64,000 nucleotides of DNA from Steromphala cineraria (taxonomy: Eukaryota; Mollusca; Gastropoda; Trochida; Trochidae). Both the position numbers and the translations under genes were made by a program. Below, piece by piece: positions 24,936 to 36,580 of the stretch. The notes beneath the pieces were generated by a model. That model did not search any database and was not told the origin of the DNA. It saw nothing but the letters and a program-made list of their open reading frames with translations. The stretch lies in the NCBI GenBank assembly GCA_916613615.1, contig OU744735.1, positions 39,257,468 through 39,321,467 on the forward strand, in the 5' to 3' direction. Each line of letters opens with the position of its first letter. The stretch's first letter is position 1.

Positions 24936-25391
24936 TATATCAGTTTAACGTGATTTTATTAATGTGATATTTAACGACTTTAATTATTTGCAGTAATGAC
25001 GTATGACCATATTTTCTCATGTATGTCCAGTTTACTGACTTTGGTTTCAATACATGTTTCTACACTGAAAACTTCTTTCAAAATTACTAAATTTCTGGCA
25101 AGATTTGGAAACTGGTGCAGACAGACAGATACTATTACATGATCAATGTCGGTTTGCACATGAATTCAGAATGTACTAACTATATGGTTGGATGGCATGT
25201 GCATGAAAGTCCAAAATTCATAATTTTAGTGTATTTTTGAAGTATTTTTAACGTATTTTCTACACATCCAGAAATTAATAAGTCCAATTAATACAGTAAT
25301 GAGATCCTTATCCGTAAGGATTAAATATCTAAACGGCTTTCCCGAAACGGCGTGTTGCTATGAATAGAAAGGGGCGTTTCATTTGCAATGT

Positions 25392-25453
25392 CAGGCAAAG
25401 GCTTATGGGAAGTGAACAACGGAAGTAAACAAAGATGGCTGACAAGTTTGGAG
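25392..25453 (+). promoter_or_regulatory. candidate TATA-less promoter and first coding exon
   Basis: GGAAGTGAAC and CGGAAGT (ETS-type sites) are followed by AAGATGGC (YY1/Kozak-like). An ATG at 25435 opens six codons (MADKFG), then a donor G/GTGAGA at 25454. This is a common housekeeping-promoter arrangement. It probably belongs to zinc-finger gene 2, whose next acceptor is at 27626. Transcription is inferred only. Confidence 0.5.
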
Positions 25454-27702
25454 GTGAGAAGGCATTTATCATTTTAGACAGTTTGAAAGACAGTACATAG
25501 TACAACATACATCAATGTCGATAGAATGAATGGCGTAAGACCAAAGGCAATCTCATAATGCCCCCTGCTATCATTATAATCAAGGACAGGCACTAGCATC
25601 AATTTATTTTACCTTTTCGTTTATAATTTATATGACATGGGTGTATGTAATTAGCAAATAAACAGCTTGATAACATGAGAAGAGTATATTTACAATTACT
25701 CATGTATGAATATTTACATAATTTGGGAAAATACTCATTGTAAATTCGTGCGTGAGAAAAGGGTCTTACATGTGCATGGAATGTAACTGGATTACAGGCT
25801 GGGGGTCTTTACAGTACTGACGTATATAAACAAGAAATAAAATACATAAACATCATTTTGCTCAGATTGCTCTTTTGCCACTGAGCTCAATACGTTTGTT
25901 GAATATAACTATAATATGTGATGGTGGCGTTCACTAATGCCTACATGGAAGAAGGCGTACACTACATGCTTATCAAACCATCTTCATGCAACATTGGCTC
26001 AACCTTCACCCTATAAGCAAAGTGGAATTATTAACCCTAACCTGTGTGGTGGTGGTTTTGTGCTATGTATTGTGTCATCACAAACTAGGTCAAGGGGGTC
26101 TAAAGGGGAGAGAAGCGATGACGCCAGTTCAATGTCACTCTTATTGTATAGCAGAACGCTGACCTCGATTGAACTGCAGTTGACATTTCACACTAGCGTT
26201 GAACTCACTGTCAACAGTGTCAGTTCATGTACAAACAGTATTCACATTAACGAGACTTTGTTCGGTTAAAAATCAAAATTAGTAAACTCCAGCCTTTAAT
26301 TACATTTCTATGTATCCTTTGAAATGGTACATATACGACGCAATACATTTATGGGCGATGGCAATTAGCTCATTACACTAGTTCTCGCACTGTTTGATGC
26401 ATGACTAAACCCTTTGTGTACGGGTACTTGTGCATAAAAGGTATTTGACCCTCTTTTGTCATTGGTCAGCACGCAAGCACGCAAGCTCTGACCCACAAGA
26501 ATTTTATTGATTATTTCAAAAGGGATGGATTAGGGGGTACATTTCCCACTTTGTCTCCATTCTTCTGATAGAGTCGACAAGCTGATAGGGATGAGGATAT
26601 ATCATTTCACGTGTCAATAGCGTTTGGATACGTGCTAACCAGTGTGCACATCAGGTAAATATTGGTTTGACTTACTAAGAGTGTTTAGTGCATTTATGTG
26701 TACTAACAAGACAAACTGAATAACTCATGGCGAGGTCATTATGTGAAATACAAGGACTCGAGACCTGACTCCAGAGGCGGTCTGACCTGACCAAGGCCAC
26801 GGGTCAAGGTCAGGTCAGACCGCCGAGGGAGTCTAGTTCGAGTCCTTGTATTTCGAGTCCTTATTCTTTCCCTATATAATGGTTACTGCCAAAGCGCTTA
26901 ACAGATTCAGAAAACATAATGTACCTAGCTCTCTTGCGAATTTTCCAAATATATCAACCTTCAAGAAATCATTTCTACAAATAAATCACAAGACTTAGCA
27001 AACTTATCAAAATGTATGAAAGATATTTCATCTCTTTTGAGAAAAGAAACAATTCCTTTTTGACTTTGTGAGTCTATCTTCAATCTTGAATTATATAAAT
27101 ATGTATTTCTATTTATTATATTTTGTTAATATGCTCTTGTATCACCAAGGTGGTCAGAATAAAGAATTGAAAAAAAGAATTGAATTTATGCTTAATTGTG
27201 TAGATTAGATTCAGTAGTTATTACGTAATTTGGGCTTGAAAATATGAAATTATATCCAGCATTGAGTCTAAAAACTTTTGTCGAGTGGTTTAGTTATGAT
27301 TATATAGTATTCTAATGTAAATATATGAGAGAAAAAATATTAATTGTAAAATATTTCTCTTAATTTGAATAAGATAAAAAAAATAAAAATTGAATATTAT
27401 TTATCATTCACATATTTTTAGAGTATTATTTTTATTTTATTTTTCCGCATTTGAAAAGCCTGAGGTCTGACGTAGTACATTTACGAATTAGTTCGAATTA
27501 CGTTAATGAATAATACAGATTAGGTACAGATTAATGCACTAAGATTGTGTATAGCAAGGGTTACCAATGTAGTTTAATATTTAGTGCTCATAAAAATATG
27601 AATTGATATTTTTCATATGTTTCAGATTTGTTGAATTCTTATTATGGGAGACGAATGTTCAGCAAGGAAAGATGGATAATTGAGTCGATTGAACTGAATT
27701 AA
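25435..27702 (+). CDS. possible 31-residue upstream ORF of zinc-finger gene 2
   Basis: Joining 25435-25453 to 27626-27702 at consensus borders (GGAG/GTGAGA, TTTCAG/AT) gives MADKFG followed by DLLNSYYGRRMFSKERWIIE and SIELN, then TAA. It ends 31 bases before the zinc-finger ATG at 27734 and is in a different frame. It would therefore act as an upstream ORF, or the first exon belongs to another transcript. I do not recognise the peptide. Confidence 0.35.
25456..26744. other. probable intron, no gene
   Basis: No exon or full repeat was identified in this part of the possible first intron of zinc-finger gene 2. Confidence 0.35.
26745..26854. repeat. 110-bp hairpin
   Basis: The arms 26745-26792 and 26808-26854 are complementary with a few mismatches; they start GAAATACAAGGACTCGA and end with CTGACCTGACC against the 15-base loop. 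Confidence 0.85.
26880..27180 (+). mobile_element. possible non-LTR 3' end
   Basis: A short frame (ANLSKCMKDISSLLRKETIP, stop) is followed by an A+T-rich tail with GGTGGTCAGAATAAAG and an A-rich end. The style fits a retrotransposon 3' end, but no diagnostic RT motif is present. Confidence 0.3.
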
Positions 27703-27733
27703 ACAGTGTCAATACACTTATGCATCGAATAGA

Positions 27734-30064
27734 ATGAATGATGCCACAGAATGTAAGGAAACCAGAGGAACACCAGACCAGTCACAGATCACTAGACATC
27801 AGAACATGAAGCTGTCTAGCCAATGGGCTTATACAACACAGTCACGTGGTCCACAGCTTCAGATACTAGACACGTTTTCAGGATCAGAGATTCCTCAAAA
27901 TCATGCAAGACTTTCTACTGAAGGATCACATATGACAAGTTTTGATGTGAATGTCTATCCTCAGAGTCAAGTCCTAGACACACCCCTTGAATCAGGGAAT
28001 GAACCCAATCATTCAAGAGATACGACTGTAGGTTCAGATGTGAAAAGATGTAGTGTGGATATCTTCTCACAGAGTTCAGTCATAAACACATCTCTAGAAT
28101 CAGGGAATCAACGAAATCATTCAACAAGTCCTAGTGACGATTCATATGTGAAAAGTTGTGGTGTGGATATCTTCTCCCAGAGTCCAGTGCTAGACACATC
28201 TCTAGAATCACAGAATGAACAAAAACATTCAATAGGTCCTAGTGAAGATTCATATTTGAAACGTTGTGGTGTGGATATCTCATCACAGAGTCCAGTGCTT
28301 GACACATCTCTAGAATCAAAGAATGCACCAAATCATTCAAGAGATTCGACTGTAGGTTCATATGTGAAAAGTTCTGGTGTGGATATCTCCTCACAGAGTC
28401 GAACCCTTAACACAATTGTAGCAGAACGAGACAATCCACAATGTCATGCTAGAGGTCCTAGTGGATCATATTTGGATCGGGGCATGAATATATATTTTAA
28501 AAATCATCAGTGGACTCAATTGCATAATAATATGGGAATTCCAAATGGAAATACACAAAACACAAATGACCAGTCTGTAACGACATTACTAGAACCAGGA
28601 AATCCACCAAAGTACAATGGAGGGGCCCCAAACGCCTATGGTGACTGTGTAGAAACATTACAAAAGAGTCGTGTCGGAATTCCGTTTACATTGTCTTACT
28701 ACTCATATGCTGATGGTAGGAATGGTTTCACATCGACCAAGCAGTCGACTAAACCACAACCAATGGAATATCCTGAACGAGAGAGGCATGGCAAAAGTCA
28801 TGAACTGTCTTCAAGATCTGGAAGTCCCGTAGAACACCCACCACTTCTAAATAGCTCTGTTCCCTATAAATGTGTTCTGTGCTCACTATCCTTCACGACG
28901 TCAGATGACTTTTTGTCACACTTGAGAAACCATGAAATTGCAAAAAAGTACAAGTGCTATGTGTGTGACAAGACATTTTCACAATCGACGCACCTGCAGA
29001 ATCATATGACAATTCATACAGGTGCGAGGGCACACAAATGTAACAAGTGCGGTAAAACGTTTAGTCAGTTGGGTAACCTGAAAACACACATGCTATTACA
29101 CACCGGAGACGGGGCTCATAAGTGTGGCGAGTGTGGGATGAACTTTGGTGCTCCGAGCACCTTGCAGAGGCACATGGTAGTTCATACTGCAGCCAAACAT
29201 CACAAATGTAATCAATGTGATGAATCATATAAATACATCACCACCCTTAAAGAGCATTTGGTCAGAGAACACAGGGAGGAAGGCGCTCATAAGTGCACGG
29301 AATGTGGTCAAACTTTTGTAATGCCATATAAACTTGAAGAACACATGCGGGTCAAACATACAGGGGAGAAGCCGTTTAAGTGTAGTGAGTGTGGTAAATC
29401 ATTTCCTTACCAACAAAGCTTAACATGTCACATGAGGATTCATACTGGGGAGAAACCACACAAGTGTGGTCAATGTGGCAAAGCCTTTGCAATGCCAAGT
29501 AACTTGAGCAAACACATGGTAGTACATACAGAAGAGAGACCTTATAGCTGTCCACATTGTGACAAAACCTTTAAAACGTCTAGACAACTTAATAGACATA
29601 GTGTTGTTCATAGCGTGGAAAAGCCGCATGTTTGTGTAGTTTGTGATAAATCATTTTCGTTTCTACATAAACTGAATGAACATATGCGGATTCACACTTT
29701 CGATCGGCCGTGTATCTGTAGCGTATGTGATAAAACATTCAGAACAAGTAAAATTCTAAGGAAACACATGACCATTCACACAGGTGAGAAAAGAAACCAA
29801 TGTAATGTGTGTGATAAAACGTTTGCACAGTCAAGCGCACTCCAGAGACACATGAGAGTTCACACTGCAGAGAGACCATACAAGTGTAGTGAGTGTGATA
29901 AGGCGTTTACACAGACTAACGCTCTTCACAGACACATGGTAACTCATACTGGAGAGAAGCCGTACAAGTGTAATGTGTGTGGTAAAGCCTACACACAAGC
30001 ACCTGCTTTGAAGAGTCACATGAAGAAGCATATCAAGGAGGACAATGAAGATATGCAAATATGA
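27734..30064 (+). CDS. C2H2 zinc-finger protein 2 (14 fingers, repetitive N-terminus)
   Basis: A 776-residue open frame from ATG 27734 to TGA, preceded by a splice acceptor at 27625. Residues 1-375 are Ser/Asn/Gln-rich and probably disordered. Within them a 36-residue unit (VDI-SQSPVLDTSLES...SYVK--G) repeats nearly five times (about residues 75-240). Fourteen C2H2 fingers follow from YKCVLCSLSFTTS to the C-terminus, mostly with TGEKP/TAERP-type linkers; fingers 5 and 6 have four residues between the histidines. No KRAB, BTB or SCAN domain was found. It is a likely nuclear sequence-specific DNA-binding protein. The last three fingers and 3' flank match the gene at 19441-21127, so the pair arose by duplication. 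Targets cannot be read here. Confidence 0.93.
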   Translation: MNDATECKETRGTPDQSQITRHQNMKLSSQWAYTTQSRGPQLQILDTFSGSEIPQNHARLSTEGSHMTSFDVNVYPQSQVLDTPLESGNEPNHSRDTTVGSDVKRCSVDIFSQSSVINTSLESGNQRNHSTSPSDDSYVKSCGVDIFSQSPVLDTSLESQNEQKHSIGPSEDSYLKRCGVDISSQSPVLDTSLESKNAPNHSRDSTVGSYVKSSGVDISSQSRTLNTIVAERDNPQCHARGPSGSYLDRGMNIYFKNHQWTQLHNNMGIPNGNTQNTNDQSVTTLLEPGNPPKYNGGAPNAYGDCVETLQKSRVGIPFTLSYYSYADGRNGFTSTKQSTKPQPMEYPERERHGKSHELSSRSGSPVEHPPLLNSSVPYKCVLCSLSFTTSDDFLSHLRNHEIAKKYKCYVCDKTFSQSTHLQNHMTIHTGARAHKCNKCGKTFSQLGNLKTHMLLHTGDGAHKCGECGMNFGAPSTLQRHMVVHTAAKHHKCNQCDESYKYITTLKEHLVREHREEGAHKCTECGQTFVMPYKLEEHMRVKHTGEKPFKCSECGKSFPYQQSLTCHMRIHTGEKPHKCGQCGKAFAMPSNLSKHMVVHTEERPYSCPHCDKTFKTSRQLNRHSVVHSVEKPHVCVVCDKSFSFLHKLNEHMRIHTFDRPCICSVCDKTFRTSKILRKHMTIHTGEKRNQCNVCDKTFAQSSALQRHMRVHTAERPYKCSECDKAFTQTNALHRHMVTHTGEKPYKCNVCGKAYTQAPALKSHMKKHIKEDNEDMQI
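27945..28460 (+). repeat. 108-bp coding tandem repeat
   Basis: GTGGATAT recurs at 28055, 28163, 28271 and 28379, exactly 108 bp apart, with a partial unit before. The reading frame is preserved, giving 36-residue protein repeats in zinc-finger protein 2. Confidence 0.95.
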
Positions 30065-30658
30065 CGAATATCGAAACAGACGAGGGGAAGAGAAAGAAAA
30101 GTATAGTATCATATCAAAATGAATTAAGAAAATCAAATTTTATCTATATAGAATGTTCAAAAGCAAATAAACCTCAGGTGTCAAATCCCTCTAGTTTTGG
30201 AGATCCTTATTTTGTTATTTTGTCCTTGTTTTTTTCTTGTTCATACGAGTTAAGGGAATACCCCCTCATTCAATATTTCGTAAAAAAATATGATTAGATG
30301 AAAGAGAAGCAACCATACCTTGTGTCTAGGTTTATTCGTAGAGGAAACGGGTTCGAAGATGGGATTTTAACAGGTTCGTAGATGAAATGAAAAACAGTTT
30401 CGTATAGAGTGACAAATAGTGAATAAGTTCATATAAGCAATACATTATCATTGTAAATTATAGTATACATGTTCAAAGGAGGAAAATTGTACATCCAATG
30501 TCTTAACGATCGATGTAATGTCTTGTATAAAAAAACTGAGTAGATACTTTGTAAATGGTACATCAAAGTATATAATATATATTCACAATATTAAATGAAA
30601 ATTTGAAGACCTCTACGAAGCTTTTGTCCCTGAAAAAATCGGTCTCTACGAACCTGAG
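30065..30658. other. 3' flank of zinc-finger gene 2, no gene
   Basis: The first ~80 bp match the flank of the first zinc-finger gene. Nothing else was recognised. Confidence 0.5.
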
Positions 30659-30761
30659 CCTAGATTTTCGAAGCTCTCTTACTGCTATGATAGTCGTAAG
30701 TACCATACAACAACATTGGCCTAGGACTATCTTAGCACTAAGAGAGCTTCGAAAATCTAGG
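30659..30761. repeat. hairpin with 23-bp perfect arms
   Basis: Arms 30659-30681 and 30739-30761 (core TAGATTTTCGAAGCTCTCTT) are exact reverse complements with a 57-base loop. TACGAA/TTCGTA motifs recur in the flanks (about 30310-30650). Confidence 0.8.
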
Positions 30762-32600
30762 ACCTGTTTATCAACGAAACCGCTGGTTCCCCATACCTTG
30801 CTAGAGTAGGGTGCTGCGCAGTTAAAATAGCGCAGAGTAGGCAGCGCGCTGATCGAGATTTACGACCCTCTCGGGGCCTCGCTAATAAAACACTGGAAGT
30901 TAAAAATTAGAAGTTGGAGACCCTCTTTAAGTAACCCTCTTTAAAATGCCACTTACAACTGCGTATCTTGAGTTTGTTTACCTGCTAGTGTACCTTAGTG
31001 CAAATATCATGTAATTTGGGTTTCCTTTGGACGAATACCCCCAGCAGCATCAACAAAGGATCACCAACTGCATGTGCAGAATAACCATTCTCTAACCATA
31101 TTTTAGGAATGTGTTTAGTGATAAAGAATTTCGAAATTTGGCATGATTAAATAGACAGATGCGGTCATAAGCTTGACATTCCGAGTTTCTTAAATTTTCG
31201 ATTAAAACGTTCAAGAAAGACTCTATGAGATAAAAAAATAAAATTTTAAAAATCAGCACAGTGTCATTGACTTAATGTAAGGAAACAAATATGACTTGGG
31301 GCCCAAAGCTGTTGCCCACTTATTAAGGATTTTGTAGAAATATAAAACATAATGTTTTCGAAAATTTGACCCCTGGTCATTTTATTGACCTGCCAAATTT
31401 GTTAGGATAACTGTTAGGTATGGCATACGGATACGGATAACTAATTAAGTGAAATTTTAACATTATCCTTTTCGTGTTTCGCAATGCTGGAATGCCTCAA
31501 AGACATTCCAAACTACATGATATTTGCACTAGAATACACTGGTACATGTAAGTGAACAATCTGAGGTACGCAGCTATACAACGTCACTAAGCATGTCCTA
31601 CAATTGTTCAACTAAAGATAACAAGGCATTGGCCTTGAGGTCTCTATAAAAGTGATGTGACGGATTTGGGGGTTTAGCGCTGCTTTCATGAGTATTTGAC
31701 TTATTTCGCGGCTGCTTGAATTATTGCAGAGAGAAAGCCCGCAACATTATTGTGTCTGTGTTTGCGGTGAAACGTGCGAGCACCGGCTGGAACTAGCGAA
31801 CCATGGGTGGTACTGCGCTGAAATTCAGTGTAGCATTGCACCCTAACCTGACTTCGTGTAGAACAGTTCTCTACTGCAGACGGGATTCGAACCACCTGGA
31901 CCTAAGATTCAAATCAGTTCGTTATTAGATATTGACCTCTTTTGTCTCTATAATGCACTATCATTAATAAGACAACCCACTTTGCCTGCCCCTCTATCCC
32001 AAACCCCCTTCCCCTTTTCGACCAGTGATAACCCCCCCCCACCACCCGTTCTATTCCACAGCTCTTGGAATGGTGAAACATGATAATATGTTCTTGCCAG
32101 AAGACCTTTGTCTTGGTTCGAGTTAATGAAAGCATATGTTCGCCTGTCTGTCTAAATGTTTCGAACCGCATACCAGGAGTTTTCACATGATAAATGTTGG
32201 ATGCTTTTAATTAGAAAGGCATCAACAACATAGATTAGAACAATTCAACTAAATCTTGTTGTGACCATTAAACAGGACGGACAGAGAACACTAACTAAAG
32301 ATTTCTATCGAAACTATTAATAAATTGAGTATCTATGTTAAAATTCCCATGGTTCAATTTATATTTATCAAGATTGATATACTATAAAAGCGTAATTGGC
32401 TTTGCTACGTTAACACGAGACCTTATAGCCAAGATTAATTTTTTTCCAAATCGGAACTCCTGGAGTGTGTACAGCTTGTTGATAAACTGATAAACAAAGA
32501 CTTGAACTATTCCTTTAAAGAAAATATCAATAATATTCAAAACTCGATAAAGGGCATGTTACTGCTTATAACAATCTGAGTCTATCGTTTTGGCTTTTCA
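30762..32600. other. repeat scraps, no gene
   Basis: The segment near 31470-31580 (ATTCCAAACTACATGATATT through GAGGTACGCAGCT) resembles 21355-21430, so it is a fragment of the same non-LTR family. A B-box-like GGTTCGAATCCC lies at about 31880 (minus) without a tRNA fold. No exon was recognised. Confidence 0.4.
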
Positions 32601-32810
32601 GGATAAACTGGCGCCCAAAAGAAACGCTACAATGTTTTGAACATTATCAAAAACAAAATTCTTCAACAGGATAAAATTCTTTTTTAATATATTTGATGAG
32701 CCTTATCTTGTTAAGATGAATACACAATATCATTCACTAGGAACAAATACTTTTGATTTTGTGGCTCTTCAAACACACTAAGGGTGCACAAATCTCAACT
32801 TCAAAATGGT
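32601..32810. mobile_element. Tc1-like MITE fragment, inverted relative to 48265-49200
   Basis: ACTGGCGCCCAAAAGAAACG resembles the Tc1-type ends at 4074 and 48265. CTTTTGATTTTGTGGCTCTTC at about 32753 is the near reverse complement of 49026-49060. It is internally deleted. Confidence 0.55.
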
Positions 32811-33850
32811 TTTTTTCGACGGAATGTTTCGACGGTTTATTTATAAAAGAACATTTCAGACAGTAGGTAAAGAAAAAAGATAATAAAATACAAGTACAAC
32901 CTTAATACTTCATGAATAGTAACACTAGATGTTCAAAGATACATATATCATAAGTGAACTTCGGTTGAAGTGTGGAAAAAAGCACAAATTCATTTGTTAA
33001 ATGTTAAATATGTATGTAAGCTTTCAGTGAAGATGATAATATTTTATGAACGATTCATAATAATTGTTATAGCATAGTGGTAGAGTAAAAGTACAGTCTG
33101 ATAAAAATCTACCATGATCCGGGAAATCCAAGAATGTTCTCTCAGACAGCTTTCCGTAAACAAGGTCCGTGATGAAGAGGAAGTTCGAGATGAATGGAGT
33201 TTAAACCCAGACAGAGTCAACACTTTTACCATTTTGTTCCTTGGAACAAAGTCGATTTTATTCAGACCTCGTGAATATGATTTTTTTTCTCTGTAACAAC
33301 ATATCAAGGAAGTTACTGAACAATGAATGCTACAATAGACTACTGCTTCATTTGACGCGATTAAATATACACAATATAGGCGATGCGCAGAAAATATACA
33401 TGTATATGTATAATATAGTCCACTATGGTTATTGGTTATTTTTCTCTATTTTTATAAAATTACATTTAAGAGGTAATCTTATAAAATTGGAAAATCGAAT
33501 ACAAGCTTCCTCATACAAACCTTTGATAACAGTATCAGTTAAAAGAGTATTCCACGCAAGACGAAACCATTCCTTGCTATTGCAAGTCTTTTCTCGGTTC
33601 TTTTAACGGTATAAGAATGGAAATAATCTAAATTTTACACCTCCCCACCATAATCCAAGACACAATCCCATGTCACACTTGCACAAAGTGACTTCCAAGT
33701 TGTTTTTAAGGGAAGATATAGTTGGACAATAGCTTCGTGTTCATTATAATAAGCTTTTATTTTGTTTTAATAAAATCGAAAAACGATCACGTGTGACGCT
33801 TTATTTGTATTGTGAATGATAACTGATTGGGCCATAAAAATTTTTCAAAA
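32811..33850. other. no gene recognised
   Basis: No exon with homology I can name. Several open frames of 60-121 codons on both strands show no domain. Confidence 0.35.
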
Positions 33851-34442
33851 AGACAACACCAAATGAGTGAAACTTGTGAGTCCTCTTTTCACCAGGGTAA
33901 CTAGCTGGGAAGGATTTGTGTACATGTCAACATAAAACATCCATATTATAGACAGACAGACAGATATAGTTTATTTAAGTGTCACAAGTTAAACATATAC
34001 ATAAATATAAACATGGCACAATGGTAAGTATGTTTAACAACAAGCCACAGTTTGGCTTATGAGACACTGTTAAAAATAGTAAAACGTATAATACAGCACG
34101 TGAAGTAAAAATGATAAATAATAAAAAGCGATTATCATAATAAAAGCCACAATAAAAATACTTTTGTATATATAAATAGAAATAAAAATAAGATTTTAAA
34201 AAAAATTAAGTAAAAGACTGACGTCTTAAAAACATACATTTTACAGTTAAAGCTAGATGTTTTAATTTTGAAATATCAACGGAGGTAAACATATCGTTAA
34301 GAGAACTATAAATATTATAGGTCAATTAAAACAGAATACAAGTTGTGACTATTCGTGTCTCTCCCCGGAGTAACCAGCTTGCTAGGATTTGTGTACTTGT
34401 CAACATAAACAGCCATGATACAGGCCAAAAACACAAAACACG
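33850..34442 (-). repeat. duplicated 3' flank of zinc-finger gene 3 split by a retroelement tail
   Basis: GGATTTGTGTACATGTCAAC-type sequence occurs at about 33914 and 34390, with matching neighbours, so about 90 bp of the flank is duplicated. Between the copies, 33950-34340 holds the 3' end of the family also seen at 6965: on the minus strand it ends GTGACACTTAAATAAACTAT followed by a CTGT repeat. Confidence 0.6.
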
Positions 34443-35054
34443 CTATGACTTGTGACTCCTCATATGTTTTTGAAGGGTAGATTTCTGAGCAAACGTTTTA
34501 CCACACTGGGCACACTGGTATGGTCTCTCTCCAGTATGTGTTCTCATGTGAATCCGTAGGTTAGATGATTGAATGAATGTCCTCTCACACTCACTGCACT
34601 TGAAATTTCTCTCTCCGGTATGAATCTTCATGTGTTTGCGAAAACTGGACTCGACACTGAATCGTTTATCACACACGGAACACTGAAATGGTCTTGCTCC
34701 TGTGTGGACTGTCATGTGAGACTTCAAACTCTTCTCCTGCGGGAACGTCTTGGAACACAAATGCACGTGTGAAGACCCTCCCCAGTATGAAGCTTCATGT
34801 GGTCGTTTAGTTGGTTAGATTTCACAAAGGTTGCATCACACTCCCGACATTTGTAGGGTCTCTCTCCAGTGTGACTCCTCATGTGGATAACCAAACTTCC
34901 TGATTTTGCATATGATTTATCACACTCGTTACACTTGTATTGTTTCCCTCCACTGTGCTCCTGTAGACGACCCGCTGTCTTCAGAACCTCCCCACATGCA
35001 CTCAGCACAGATATACGGTCCTTCTGCTGCAGCCTCCATCATTGGGCTGTACCT
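34443..35054 (-). pseudogene. C2H2 zinc-finger gene 3, frameshifted
   Basis: The minus-strand exon begins after an acceptor (TTTTTGCCTATCTGTCTAG) near 35055 and runs to the stop at 34443. Five good fingers plus one degenerate N-terminal finger are present, with HTGER linkers, ending KHMRSHKS. Two lesions break the frame: four extra bases (CATG, 34995-34998) inside the first finger after YICAEC, and one missing base near 34760 between the two cysteines of the fourth finger (CIC where C-x-x-C is expected). The first finger also lacks its second His. It is likely a pseudogene, though a sequencing error cannot be excluded for the 1-base lesion. It is not a close copy of the other two genes. Confidence 0.8.
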
Positions 35055-35202
35055 AGACAGATAGGCAAAAACAATATCTACGTAAGTTTTTGGTGGAAAA
35101 ATATATAGCCAGAAGGAAAAATCAATCAAATAAATTAAGGAGAAAATGGCCGGCATTGCAGAATGTATTGGCTTGAACAACTGTATATCTGTATTTGCAA
35201 CT

Positions 35203-35260
35203 TAGCCACTTAACGGCCCCGAAACTCAGGTACCTGAGTTTCGGGGCCGTTAAGTGGCTA
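35203..35260. mobile_element. 58-bp perfect palindrome with 9-bp target duplication
   Basis: Two 29-base halves (TAGCCACTTAACGGCCCCGA...) are exact reverse complements with no loop. The insertion is flanked by exact TTTGCAACT repeats (35194-35202, 35261-35269). It consists only of two fused terminal repeats and was evidently inserted as a transposon. Confidence 0.95.
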
Positions 35261-35269
35261 TTTGCAACT

Positions 35270-36580
35270 ATGTTTGTTCTAGATCTACCTTACCAATCGC
35301 TCTGTAAGAAATATATACAGTTCATGTCTGTATTTTCTCATGCGAATATTTTCTGTTGGCACTCAGTTATTATCAACACAGGGAGTAAATACCCAATAGG
35401 TCAAGATATTAACTGGAGCACTGACATTGTATTGCCAAAAAAACTATGCAAAAAATTGCAAATATACCGATACTTCTAAAAAATATTAGGTAGACCTTTT
35501 AATGATTGCTTACCTAATAGGTATCAATCAAATGATATTACTTACTGTAGAGTGACTCGAAATCTGTTATAGATCTATGAAGAGATGTATCAAGGTGACT
35601 TGCTGACAATCAGTGGGGCCGCCAACTTCTTATATCGTACATGTACAGTATCATTGGATGTGTCTCTGTGTTTTAAGGCAAACAGTATGTATGTCCGTGA
35701 ATGTTGTTGTTGGGTTACTAACTTGGAGTTTAACGTCTTCTTTCACCAAACGGTGATATCCCCGCTGTGGGGCCTATATGCTTAAGTTATTTACAATAAA
35801 TGGGGGCATAAAATTTAGAACAGTAAACAATGTCAATGTTGGACAGCCGTGTTGACCAATGTTAGTACTTATCTCAAGTTGAGTTGATGTTATGTCACCA
35901 TGTCTAGTACTTGTAATCGATAAGAATATACAAAAGTAATTAATGAGACTGATTGTTTAGGTATATAGTCAATTATGAAATGGAGCGTCAATTATGTTTG
36001 TGTATTGGAGGAGGGTGTTTATTGGTGCCACTTTCCATTGTTGATAATAATTAGGTCGTTCCGTTCTGTCTGTCTATCTGTCTGTTACTTATTCTTTGCT
36101 GTAAGCATTGAGCTTAGATTAGCAGGCTACGGTGTAATGACAGTAAGTTACCTGTGAAATTCTATCGATACAATCTTATCCCCTTGAATATGCTGAGCGT
36201 TAGTACAATATCAAAGAACCAACGGACACAAAGAGGGTAAAACCAAGTGTGAAATCATCTACATAAATCTAGACATTAGTTTAATGTCCTAATATACGAC
36301 GTTCTTAATTCATAAGTGAAATCTATATTTGCGTGAAATAAGTAGAATTTGAAGAACGCGCACAATTTTGTGGTCAAACAAATGTCCATAAAAGTCGTGG
36401 GAAATCAATGAAGAAGTTGTAATCCATAAAACTATGTCTCGTTTTATCACACCAAGTTCTAAATGTCTTTGAAAAAAATTAAGCATAGTTCATTCAGTAG
36501 AGGAATGTAATATCTGCATTGCTTCGTCAAAGAGTTCTCTTGTGGTCGTTTCGTTTTGTTGTAATCTTTGATGCTTCTTA
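35270..36580. other. no gene recognised
   Basis: No exon or named repeat, apart from a short CTGT-rich run near 36065. Confidence 0.35.

Noticed and set aside
31870..31900. pol III B box GGTTCGAATCCC on the minus strand
   Set aside because: No tRNA fold or matching A box around it.
33241..33606. 121-codon plus-strand frame
   Set aside because: A+T-rich frame with no domain, and the family resemblance is too weak to call.
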